Source: Mesostigma viride
Lineage: Eukaryota; Streptophyta; Mesostigmatophyceae; Mesostigmatales; Mesostigmataceae
Assembly: GCA_009746045.1 (NCBI GenBank)
Contig: RPFO01002233.1
Location: 29,945 to 93,944 of the forward strand
Direction of reading: 5' to 3'
DNA length: 64,000 nt
The position numbers and the translations under genes were made by a program. How positions within the stretch are numbered: position 1 is the first letter of the stretch; the number at the start of each line of letters is the position of its first letter. The notes below the pieces were generated by a model. That model worked only from the letters and a program-made list of their open reading frames with translations. It was not told the DNA's origin and ran no database searches. Positions 21,056-30,417 of this stretch are shown here, piece by piece.

Positions 21056-24000
21056 CTAGTCCACAGACGTATCAGATTCAGATGTGGCACTGTCCTCAGC
21101 ACTGGGCTCCTCATCCTCAGACTCTTCCCCCTCACTTGCCTGATCGCTGCCCGGGGAATCAACGGGCGCGCTACGGCGGCACCCCCTAGTTAGCTGCTGC
21201 CTACGCTCAGGGGGGCTGGAGGGGCCACACGCTCGTCTCTAGCTGTATTACTCAAGAGCTCCTGCCCGGCATTGTGGTCCGTGGCTAGAAGCTCGGGCAG
21301 CACAGCACCTGGGCAAGAACAAAGGACTGCTTGTAGATCATCATACGGAAGCACGTCCTTCTCACCGTCATCCCACAGCACGGCGGCCAAGCGAGAGCCC
21401 GCGTCTATTGCTGTTACCCTACCGTGAAATCTTTTTTTGCCAGCTCCCACAGCATACCATCTACAGATGGGAGTGGACACCATGATACCATCCGCTACCC
21501 GCTTCTCCCAAGCCTCGCTGTTCCTAGCCCTAGCAGCTGCTGCATTCTTGTACTCTGCAAAACAAAGTCTGTCATCCTTCACTATACTTGTTGCAGGGCA
21601 TCTACAGTGGCTGCAGCCAGGCACCCCCCCTTTGTAAGCTTTACGGTGTTTGGCTTCGCCTTGGTGGGCCCTGGCCACGACGAAAGGAGCACGTCCCCCT
21701 TGGGCACCGCATACACATGGACGGGCAATGATGATGACACCGGTACGCCGGCAGATGATGGATGCCACCTGAGCCACTTGGCAGCGTAGTGATCAGCATG
21801 AAAACATTCTACCAAGACGGCCGTGTCCCCTGGCGCAGGCGTCTTGTGGACTACACCGTACAGAGCAGGTGTCCACGTAAACTTGGTGTTGCCTTCAGCC
21901 AAACAAGGATGGGCTACAATAACTGGGTGCCCCTCTTCAAGGCCTACAGACGCTTGGGCTGCAGCTATGTCGAAGGCTATGGCCCTATTCGCCTCATCCC
22001 ACTGCGCCTGCGTAAAGCCCGCATGTCGTACAGAAGGCACCAACGGCTCTACAGCAGCCGCGATGGCCAAAGCCAGTTCCTCCTCCTCGTATGTTGCTGC
22101 TGGCAGAGGCGTCGGCGCACTGCGCGGGGAAGGGCGGGGCCATTCAGGAGGCCTCCACTCCGCGGGGACAGTGTCAATGCCCTTGGGGACCTTTGGCCAG
22201 AATTCTGCCCACCGGATCAACCGGTTCACCTTTGTCTTCGCGTCGACGAAATACTGAGCCCACACGGTACCATGCAGCCCGCCCACGAATAGCTTGATTC
22301 TTGGGATGTTCTCCTGCATATGCATTGGCAGAGCAGTGCGACATGGACAAGGAGTACTTAAGTCGAGCATATCCGAGGCCAAATTTAGATAAGGTTGCAC
22401 CAATGGACAAAGAATACATCAAATAACCAAGAGGTATGACGAGTAATGAAAGCAAACTTGGTAGCAAATGCTTACAGCTTCACCATGATTCAAATTACTC
22501 ACCTCCAGGTATCGCAGGTTGAGACCAGCCAGCAGGGGCCCTGCGGTCGCGCAAGGAATGTCCGGATCAAACACGCGAATGCCATACAGGGGACGCCCCT
22601 GCTGATCATAGGCGAGAACACGCCCTGAGAGTACACCATCTGGCCGCGGCTGCGTGACGATGTAGCACTGGTAGCTCATCCACACCTCTGGGTTGCCTTG
22701 CACTTTCCGAAATGAGGTGTGGTGGCAGCGAGCAGCCTTGCCAGTCCGCGTAGGGAGACCATCTTCAGAGTCAGCGCTTGGAGGCATGTAGTCTAGTGCC
22801 ATGCTCCAGCCAGCTAAGTTTGGTTCCTTCCGGTGCAGCAGCCAGGCCGCGACATCATACACGCAGCCTAAAACCTTCACCCGGGTCCCAGCTGGAGTCT
22901 TGGCGCTCATGTCTTCAGCTGCCACCACGTCCGCATGCTCAAAAGCGCTCAAGATGGCATCAAAGAAGTCGTCAGGCGCACCGTAGACAACCACGTCCTT
23001 GCCACGTCCACTCTTGGCCACCGTTGCCCACAAGTGGCCGAAGCGCTGGTCAGGATCAACGTGAGAATGCCCACGCATCAACCTGTGGATGTGAACCTTG
23101 TCGAAGCGGCCATCCTCCACCAACTTGGCTGCCCAGAGCAATACGGTGTCATTCCTGTTCTCGCTCCCTCCGTCCAGCTGAAAATGGGCTTCCGTTGGAC
23201 GAGGCTGGCCGGCAGCCTCCCACGACTTGGCCGCCTCCCAGTCAGCCAACATGCACTCTAGCATCGTGCACGTCACGCTGCCAGACTGCCCATGTACCTC
23301 CACCCATGGCCACACGGGAAAAAACGTCGAGGTGCCACCCAGTATGATGCCGCAATACAAACTGAATTCAAGGCATTTAGACCGATTCTGCTCCCAGCCC
23401 TTAGGTGCATTAGCTACCAGGGGTGACAAGGTCTTGGTGCTGTCAATCTTGTCTAAGCAGAAAAGCAAGATTAGCCCCTTGATCGCCAGGCGGCACAGCC
23501 TCGCGTACTCACGTCTTTCGCGGCGGACCAAAGCCATGTGCTTCCGGCGCTCCACGTCATAGCGTTTTCGCCGCGCTCCAGAACCGGCACCTCGGCGCAG
23601 CGTCCGCAAAAGAACGCACGTCTGGCAGACACCCACATTCCTCGTGTACTCCAGCATGCGAATCTTAGGACTACCTGGCCAATAGTTTCCAAGGGCTACT
23701 TGCTTCCAGCATTTCATAAAGCCTGTAGCTGAGACATAGAGACTTGAACAGGGCCTCATCTTCCCCGCATTCTAACCTGAGGTCCTCTCTGTACTCGTGT
23801 TCCCAGCATTGCTTCATATTCAAGTCACCCAAGAGAATCTCGTTGGCCGCTCTCGCAGGGTCGTAGTCCCCACATTCCTTTGCGAAGTCCATCTGCCACG
23901 CTGCACACCACTCCTTCGCCGAAGAGCCGCCCGGATGCTTGGCGACATCGGCCAGGTCCTCCTCAGTGAGCCCATGATAATCCAAGACATCCCCATCCAC

Positions 24001-24254
24001 CGGCATGGAGAAACTGGCCGCCGCCTGTGCAAGGTAAGTGCGCCAAACCGAATGCTGAATGCCCAACAGCTGCCGCATGGCCCGATGACAGCATTTGACC
24101 TCGATGATGTCGTTCCCCACAGGCACGTCCAGAATAAGTGGCACGTTGACGTCATAGGATTTTTGGCTCCCCCCGGGAGCTGCAAAAGTCCAACCAACAA
24201 GCACCCCCAAAGCAAAGCGGAAAACATGTTATTCAACATAACACGTACCGACAT
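21056..24254 (-). CDS. DDE-type transposase candidate with DUF7869-like core and Tudor-like C-terminus (multi-exon)
   Basis: The first part (24254-23720) encodes NVPLILDVPVGNDIIEVKCCH and acidic helical sequence. A frame change or short intron near 23720 leads into CWKQVALGNYWPG and the core (to 22507): LFCLDKIDSTKTLSPLV, AHFQLDGGSENRN and LMRGHSHVDPDQRFG. These follow the D...QxDNxxxxKN...GHTHxDxDQ pattern of DUF7869/DDE-like proteins in transposons. A good 5' splice site GAG|GTGAGT lies at 22506, with an acceptor ATGCAG near 22310. The next exon includes WAQYFVDAKTKVNRLIRWAEFWP. Then comes a Tudor/SH3-like stretch (HGRVTAIDAGSRLAAVLWDDGEKDVLPYDDL, 21430-21345 region) and an acidic tail ending at the stop 21056. 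The start and the small introns near 21590 and 21200 are uncertain. Confidence 0.6.
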
Positions 24255-25176
24255 GATAGCTTGGCCCCTAGTTAGCTGGCACCCTTACTAGCCATAACAG
24301 CATGTGTACTAGTTATTTAGGTCTCTTTTACTTACTACTCAGCCGTAACAACGAAACGTCCCAGCAAAACAGAAAATTTCGCCATTACGACGCCTAGAAA
24401 AACGTGTAAGGGCTGAAAAAGCCGGATGGCGTTCGTGCTCGGAGTAGTGGCCTTTCACAGATTGGAAGCATTGCAAAGAAAATCAATGCAAGAACATGCT
24501 TGACATACGCAGAAAATGGCGTTCTAATTTACTGGACACCTGGAACAATGCAAGATTCAAAGCCATAGGATCAGGGTCTTCCATGGCCCAGCTACTAGGG
24601 GCGCGGATGTCTATAACTAGGGTACCAGTTTACAACATAACGAAAAAAGAACGAACCTGGTTCCTTTATTACGATATGCTGAACCCCTGCCCTTTGAAGC
24701 AGCGACGTCACGAAGTCTTGACGCAAGCTCTGGTTGTGTGCTAGCCAGAATAGTTGCCTAGCCGCAGGCGGAACCGACACTAGTCTAATGGCATGCCGGG
24801 GATCTCGCAAGCACCTTGCACTACACTTGCAATCTATGGATAGATCTTCATTGATAGATCTTGGGTCAATACGATGTGCGTATGTGTCCAATGCTGAGCG
24901 CCTTCCGGGCTTTGCAGCACGAAGATTCTGGGCTGATTCATCCATAGTTGCTTATGCCTGATGAGGATGCCATTCATTATCGAAATAAATACTGAGCACG
25001 CCGCGGTTGCAAGGCGGCAACCGCGGCGTGCCCTTGCTCATGGTGGCGACGAATCCTTTCTGGCCTGCGCTGGCTGTCTCCTTGATCTGGATCGGCTGTG
25101 CCGCGTGCAGGCTGCTGAGGCCGGGTTCCCCGGCTATGAAGGTCGTAGCCAGCCGCAAGGTCGCAGGCTCGTAGCC
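24255..25176. other. intergenic part of the 9-kb element
   Basis: No supported gene. It lies upstream of the minus-strand transposase gene, so it probably holds its promoter. The copies of GCGGTTGCAAGGCGGCAACCGC near 25004 form a small hairpin. Confidence 0.35.
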
Positions 25177-25687
25177 CATTCTGTAGCCGGGCTATAGCCA
25201 GGCTACCGACCAGGCTATAGCCTGCTCTTGCCCAAGCCATTTTCCCTGGTTATTGTACGGTGCTGAGCTATGATTGGGCTACGAACGGTTACACTAGAGA
25301 CCTGAACTTTGTAACCGTTCGTAGCCCAATCGTAGCTAAGCACCCTTTTTTGTAACCGTTCGTAGCCCAATCATAGCTCAGCACCTCTTTTGTAACCGTT
25401 CGTAGCCGGGCTATAGCCAGGCTACCGACCAGGCTATAGCCTGCTCTTGCCCAAGCCATTTTCCCTGGTTATTGTACGGTGCTGAGCTATGATTGGGCTA
25501 CGAACGGTTACAAAAAATGGTGCTTAGCTACGATTGGGCTACGAACGGTTACAAAGTTCAGGTCTCTAGTGTAACCGTTCGTAGCCCAATCATAGCTCAG
25601 CACCGTACAATAACCAGGGAAAATGGCTTGGGCAAGAGCAGGCTATAGCCTGGTCGGTAGCCTGGCTATAGCCCGGCTACAGAATGG
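25177..25687. repeat. 511-bp foldback between divergent genes
   Basis: The left arm starts CCATTCTGTAGCCGGGCTAT and the right arm ends with its exact complement. The arms of about 208 bp are essentially identical and surround a loop of about 94 bp (25385-25478). Inside each arm GTAACCGTTCGTAGCCCAAT recurs. The loop itself repeats the GTAGCCGGGCTATAGCC segment found at the arm tips. It sits between the minus-strand transposase gene and the plus-strand PHD-like gene. Confidence 0.9.
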
Positions 25688-25973
25688 CCTGGTCGGTAGC
25701 CTGGCTATAGCGCATACCGGTAGCCTCTCTGTAGCATAGATGATCGACCTGGACTTGGACATTTTGGCGCTAAACAGAAAATGGCTGGGCTACGACCTGG
25801 CTATAGCCACGTGCCTGCCAGCCCTACCGGCCGGCTACCAGGCGCACACAGCCAGAGACGCGCGCGTCATTTAAATTTCGACACGGCTATAGACAGCAAT
25901 GGGCTCTGCACAGGCGCACACACGACAGACATCGCGGACGCACACACGACAGACATCGCGGACGCTAGTTTCC

Positions 25974-26588
25974 ATGGAGGACATTCCCCTGCAATTATGT
26001 GGGGGTTGTCCTGAGTTGGCAGGAGCTGCCCATAAGTGCACATGCGGTGTGTGGATGCACGGGATTTGTGGCATCGGCCAGGGAGAAGAGGGGTATGGCC
26101 AAGTGAGGATCTGCACGAAATGCCAGCAGGGGGGCGAGACTAAAAAACAGGACAAGCCACAGCCGGCGGGCCCCACTAAAGCCGCCTGTGATGAGGATAA
26201 AGACGATGACAAAGAGGAAGCTGAGGACATGGCCCTCCTAGCCGGCGAGCAGGCCATACTAGAAGGGGATGGCCTGGACGATGTAGACGCCTACTTGTTA
26301 GGCAAGACGGGCAGAACCGGCAAGCACGTGATGGATGCCACGGGCAAAAAGCAGGTCGGTAAGCGGACGGAATACTGTATGACATGCTCTTGTTCTTCCC
26401 TTCCTCCTTGGGGATGCAAATCATCTTATTGCTGCCCTGTTTTGAGAAATCTGTATGAGAAACGCTACAGCGCCTGGCAAGCAATTTTTTTTTTTGGCTT
26501 GCCAGGCACAGTTCTTGTCGTTGCATTACTAAAAGGAGTTAGGGTGTCATGGTTTGTCCGGCGTTTGTATAAACCCCCTCAAAATTAG
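25974..26588 (+). CDS. PHD-like zinc-finger protein of the 9-kb element
   Basis: From ATG 25974: MEDIPLQLCGGCP, then HKCTCGVWMHGICG and RICTKC, giving a CxxC...CxC..WxHxxC...CxxC arrangement like a PHD or related zinc finger. An acidic segment (DEDKDDDKEEAED) and LLGKTGRTGKHVMDATGKKQVGKRTE follow. A splice donor (ACT|GTATGA) near 26377 and the acceptor TTGGCTTGCCAG near 26506 suggest an intron of about 130 bp; otherwise the frame runs on to the stop at 26588. PHD fingers read histone tails, so a role in chromatin targeting of the transposon is possible. Confidence 0.55.
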   Translation: MEDIPLQLCGGCPELAGAAHKCTCGVWMHGICGIGQGEEGYGQVRICTKCQQGGETKKQDKPQPAGPTKAACDEDKDDDKEEAEDMALLAGEQAILEGDGLDDVDAYLLGKTGRTGKHVMDATGKKQVGKRTEYCMTCSCSSLPPWGCKSSYCCPVLRNLYEKRYSAWQAIFFFGLPGTVLVVALLKGVRVSWFVRRLYKPPQN

Positions 26589-26696
26589 GGTTGGTGGTTT
26601 AACAACACGTCATGGTATATTTTGCTGCTGCTTCGCGACATGTTTACGCAGGAGGGCGCTGGGGGGGCGCCAGTTGATCGCCATCGCCATGGTTAT

Positions 26697-27075
26697 AGCG
26701 ACGGCGACGGCGATGGCGATGGCGATGGCGATGGCGATGGCGATGGCGATGGCGATGGCCATGGCGATGGCGATAGCGACACCGACGGCGGGGGCGACGG
26801 CGATGGCGATGGTGGGGCCGGCGGTGGGCGCGGCAGCGGGGGCAACGGCGTGGGTGACGGCGGGGGAGAGGGCGGGGGCGACGGCGGGGGCGACGGCGGG
26901 GGCGACAGCCGGGGGGGGCCGCGGCGATGGCGGGGGCGACAGCGGGGGGGGGTGCCGCGGCGACGGCGGGGGGACGGCCGGGGCGACGGCGGGGTGACGG
27001 CGGGGGTGACGGCGGGGGCGAGGGGGGGGCGACGGCGAGGGCGACAGCGGGGGCGATGGCGGGGGGGCGACGGCG
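26697..27075 (+). repeat. GGCGAT/GGGGGCGAC short tandem repeats
   Basis: About 12 units of GGCGAT (26703-26775), then degenerate GGCGGGGGCGAC-type units to about 27075, extremely G-rich on the plus strand. All six frames stay open for long stretches here because of the composition. Confidence 0.85.
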
Positions 27076-29362
27076 GGGGGCCAGCGGGGGCGACGGTGGC
27101 ACGGAAGGCAAGGATGGTAGCCACAGCAGTCACGGCAGTGGGATGGGGAATGCACGGCGTCCGGCTAATATCAACCAGCCGCCGCTTCCATCCGGGTCAA
27201 CGCCGACCTTGCAGCCGGGCTGCATCTTTTCAACGAGCAAGCCCCACGCAACCTTCGTGGCAATCTCGGTGATTCCAAGCAAGGGCGCCTTTATGGCAAA
27301 AACTGTCCTTGCCCTTGCCAAGAACATCAGAGTCCGCAGGAGCGATAAGCCTATCATCGATGGCTCTGCTCAGGTAGTGTTTTCCAAATTGCCAATCGGC
27401 AAACCATTCAACCAACTCATGGAGCCTAATGGTTCCCCGTACACCTTGCGGGGGCCATCCTGGCAGGCCACGATGGCGGTGGCAACGCCACTTTTGGCAC
27501 CACTGCAGGTGGATGCCTTCGCCGCGTACCCAGCGACCTACTGCCGGGTGGGATCCGACTTTCTTCCATTTCCTTACGACGAGGAGGAGGACAAGCAACC
27601 CAGGCGCGGGTCGGCGCGCTTCGGGAAGGCCTCGCCCACGGCGAGCTTGTTGCCTGAAAAGATGGCACCGCCCACGCCCACGTCGACCCGGAAGACTGCA
27701 CAGCTGGCGGGGCCCTCGCCCACGTCTAGCGGGAAGGCTCCCTCCAAGAGATCAACCAGGGCAGCCTTAGCAGACCTCACAAATGTGCCAAAGGATGTGC
27801 CAGAAGTCAAGCCCGCGCCAAAGAAACCCAAACTGGAAGTTCACCCAGTTCAGAGAAATCATGCCGGGCCATGTGAGGACATGGTTACCAGCAAGGTTCT
27901 GGACGCGCTTGAGAATCTATCTGTAGCTTTTAAAGACCAAGCCCAGCAAGTCGCACAGCAAGTTGTGGCGGCACTAGCCTTGAAGAGTGCAAGTGCCTCC
28001 AAGGTCGAGCACAGGAACGACAAGGACATGGGCACGGCAGACATGGTTGCCGATGGGATGGGCACCAGCAGTGACACAGACGGCACTGGCAAGGGATGCA
28101 CCACAGGCATGGGCGGTGGCATGGGTGGCGGTGGCATGGGTGGCATGGGTGGTGCTGGCATGGGCGGCGCTGGCATGGGTGGCGCTGGCATGGGTGGCGC
28201 GGGCATGGGCGGCGGTGGCATGGGTGGCGCTGGCATGGGTGGTGCTGGCATGGGCGGCGCTGGCATGGGTGGCGCTGGCATGGGTGGCGCTGGCATGGGC
28301 GGCGCTTGCATGGGTGGCGCTGGCATGGGTGGCGCTGGCATGGGCGGCGGTGCCATGGGTGGCGCTGGCATGGGTGGCGCTGGCATGGGCGGCGCTGCCA
28401 TGGGTGGCGCTGGCATGGGTGGCGCTGGCATGGGCGGCGGTGCCATGGGTGGCGCTGGCATGGGTGGCGCTGGCATGGGCGGCGCTGCCATGGGTGGCGC
28501 GGGCACGGGCGGCGTTGGCATGGGCATGGACGGTGGTATGGGCGGCGCTTCCATGGGCGGCACTTGCATGGGCATGGGCGGTGGCATGGGCATGGGCATG
28601 GGCGGTGGCATGGGCATGGGCGGTGGCATGGGCATGGGCATGGGCGGTGCCATGGGCGGTGCCATGGGCATGGGCGGTGCCATGGGCATGGGTGGTGGCA
28701 TGGGCATGGGCGGTGCCATGGGCATGGGCGGTGCCATGGGCATGGGCATGGGCATGGGTGGTGGCATGGGCATGGGTGGTGCCATGGGCATGGGCATGGG
28801 CGGTGGCATGGGCATGGGCATGGGCGGTGCCATGGGCATGGGTGGTGGCATGGGCATGGCTGGCATGGGTGGCGCTGGCATGGGTGGCGCTGGCATGGGC
28901 ATGGCTGGCATGGGCGGCGGTGGGATGGGCATGGGCATGGCTGGCATGGGTGGTGGCATGGGCATGGGCGGTGGTGGCATGGGCATGGGCGGTGGTGGCA
29001 TGGGCATGGGCGGTGGTGGCATGGGCATGGGCGGTGGTGGCATGGGCATGGGCGGTGGTGGCATGGGCATGGGCGGTGGTGGCATGGGCATGGGCGGTGG
29101 TGGCATGGGCATGGGCGGTGGTGGCATGGGCATGGGCGGTGGTGGCATGGGCATGGGCGGTGGTGGCATGGGCATGGGCGGTGGTGGCATGGGCATGGGC
29201 GGTGGTGGCATGGGCATGGGCGGCGGCATGGGCATGGCTGGCATGGGTGGTGGCATGGGCATGGGCATGGGCATGGGCATAGGCGGAATGGGAGGCACAG
29301 CCGAGCCTAGCTTGAACCTTAATCGCCTTGTTGGGCTTCATCTCATGGGCGTTCTTCGTTAG
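26927..29362 (+). CDS. Gly-Met repeat protein of the 9-kb element
   Basis: The frame is open from before 26927 to the TAG at 29360-29362, but the first 60 residues come from the G-rich repeat and are probably not the true start. A structured segment follows (residues about 70-330): IFSTSKPHATFVAISVIPS, AQVVFSKLPIGKPFNQLMEP, YCRVGSDFLPFPYDEEED, a TP/SP-rich linker, LADLTNVPKDVPEVKPAPKK, and a coiled-coil-like VTSKVLDALENLSVAFKDQA. The last 400 residues are a GMGG(G/A) repeat ending in a unique tail NLNRLVGLHLMGVLR. The frame is kept across 1.2 kb of repeat, which argues for coding use. Function unknown. Confidence 0.5.
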   Translation: MAGATAGGGAAATAGGRPGRRRGDGGGDGGGEGGATARATAGAMAGGRRRGASGGDGGTEGKDGSHSSHGSGMGNARRPANINQPPLPSGSTPTLQPGCIFSTSKPHATFVAISVIPSKGAFMAKTVLALAKNIRVRRSDKPIIDGSAQVVFSKLPIGKPFNQLMEPNGSPYTLRGPSWQATMAVATPLLAPLQVDAFAAYPATYCRVGSDFLPFPYDEEEDKQPRRGSARFGKASPTASLLPEKMAPPTPTSTRKTAQLAGPSPTSSGKAPSKRSTRAALADLTNVPKDVPEVKPAPKKPKLEVHPVQRNHAGPCEDMVTSKVLDALENLSVAFKDQAQQVAQQVVAALALKSASASKVEHRNDKDMGTADMVADGMGTSSDTDGTGKGCTTGMGGGMGGGGMGGMGGAGMGGAGMGGAGMGGAGMGGGGMGGAGMGGAGMGGAGMGGAGMGGAGMGGACMGGAGMGGAGMGGGAMGGAGMGGAGMGGAAMGGAGMGGAGMGGGAMGGAGMGGAGMGGAAMGGAGTGGVGMGMDGGMGGASMGGTCMGMGGGMGMGMGGGMGMGGGMGMGMGGAMGGAMGMGGAMGMGGGMGMGGAMGMGGAMGMGMGMGGGMGMGGAMGMGMGGGMGMGMGGAMGMGGGMGMAGMGGAGMGGAGMGMAGMGGGGMGMGMAGMGGGMGMGGGGMGMGGGGMGMGGGGMGMGGGGMGMGGGGMGMGGGGMGMGGGGMGMGGGGMGMGGGGMGMGGGGMGMGGGGMGMGGGGMGMGGGMGMAGMGGGMGMGMGMGIGGMGGTAEPSLNLNRLVGLHLMGVLR
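28096..29290 (+). repeat. GGCATGGGCGGC / GGTGGTGGCATGGGCATGGGC minisatellite in coding frame
   Basis: Two successive arrays. The first has 12- and 15-bp units (GGTGCTGGCATGGGC types, 28130-28540). The second has 18- to 21-bp units; those at 28975-29220 repeat almost perfectly about 12 times. The unit lengths are multiples of three, so the Gly-Met frame is preserved. Confidence 0.9.
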
Positions 29363-29570
29363 ATTGTGACATTGGTATTGTAACGACAAAAAAGTAACGT
29401 GGTGGAGCTGCTGTCTTATTGAACTTTCATGATTTTTAGTGGAACTGCCGTCTTAACGATTTATAATTATTATGGTGCATGTCATGACTACAATTTGCAT
29501 CGTTTTTTTGTGGAAACTAAACATGTCAAAGCTTCGTGCACAAGTGGCTAGAAACCATACCTGGCTGGGG

Positions 29571-29573
<3 letters not shown>

Positions 29574-29620
<47 letters not shown>
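29574..29620 (+). repeat. 47-base G homopolymer
   Basis: An uninterrupted G run near the right end of the 9-kb element, with a preceding GGGGGGAGG. Its true length is uncertain because assemblies handle such runs poorly. Confidence 0.9.
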
Positions 29621-29705
29621 CGCGACACTTAACTTTGGGGAACACTTGAGGGGAGGTAGGTGGTATTATTCTATTGATTTCACACAAAGTTGGAATACTG
29701 GCCGT

Positions 29706-29720
29706 CAAGTGAGCAAACTC
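29706..29720. repeat. 15-bp direct repeat flanking the 9-kb insertion (right)
   Basis: Second CAAGTGAGCAAACTC, directly where copia-like sequence resumes. Confidence 0.6.
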
Positions 29721-29765
29721 TTGGCCAACTGAGCAAACTCCTGGCCATCAACTCCGGAGTGGAGT

Positions 29766-30417
29766 ATCAGGCTTCAGGCTGGAGGAGATTATAAACAGAC
29801 CATTGTGAAGGCCTTGCCAGAGAAGATCACCCAGGCTGCAGGACCTGAGTTGAGAGGCATGTGGGCCTGGTTTGCCAGCATCTGTGGTCCGTCTTTGATG
29901 GTCCATAGCAGAATGCCTGATGAGGTGCTTGAGGATGAGAAGCCTCGAGTCATAGCCCGGTTGGTGGAGAGTACCCCTGATCTGATTTTGTCTGGGATTG
30001 ACTTTGCCCAGCCTATCACCTTGGAGATCTTTGTTGACAGTTCCATGGATGCTCGCCAGGTTACCAAGGTCAGGGGGAGATCTGCTGCTCTGTTTGCTTT
30101 TTATCAGAGCAGGGCAAGTTTGTTCAGCTGGTACAGCAGACTGCAGAAGAGGGTCTGTATCAGTTCAGATGTGGCAGAATGCAGGGCCATATGCGAGGGG
30201 ATCCAGTCCAGCCTGTACATAAAGGAGTTAATGCTGGAGCTGGCTTCAGTTACCCCTTGGACCTTGCAGATGGAGACGTTGTTGCTAACAGACAGCATGG
30301 GTATGGTCCAGTTTGTTCACAAGCAGCTGGCCAGAAGCCGGGACCTGGATTATTTGTTGCTGAAGGAGTTGGCCAGTTTGGTTGACTTGAAGCATATCCC
30401 TGGCGAGGAGAACCCTG
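29766..30417 (+). CDS. pol: copia-like RNase H (interrupted)
   Basis: Frame of about 215 codons with copia-type RNase H features: LEIFVDSSMDARQ (first Asp), ISSDVAECRAICEGIQ (the Glu, equivalent to SSxEAEYxAL), LLLTDSMGMVQFVHKQ (Asp) and a C-terminal DLKHIPGEENP. It ends where the palindrome inserted after ENP. The continuing codons ADALTKL... are found in frame at 31304-31402. It degrades the RNA strand during reverse transcription. The first residues after the 9-kb insertion are ambiguous because of the GAGCAAACTC duplications. Confidence 0.85.

Larger units (their letters stand above)
20671..29705. mobile_element. 9-kb three-gene DNA transposon, unclassified
   Basis: Interrupts the copia-like pol between RT and RNase H. 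It carries a minus-strand DDE-type gene (24254-21056), a 511-bp foldback (25177-25687), a plus-strand PHD-like gene (from 25974) and a plus-strand gene with a Gly-Met repeat (to 29362), plus a 47-base G run near the right end. The two flanking 15-bp repeats define the limits. I see no clear terminal inverted repeats, so the superfamily is open. Confidence 0.65.

Noticed and set aside
21582..22292. Plus-strand ORFs opposite the 9-kb transposase gene
   Set aside because: Antisense shadows of the minus-strand exons, which carry recognisable motifs.
27859..29389. Long minus-strand frames rich in PMPMPP or HAHATTHA, and plus frames rich in WAWAV or GHGRWHG
   Set aside because: They are other-frame readings of the Gly-Met minisatellite; only the frame with a unique head and tail is kept.
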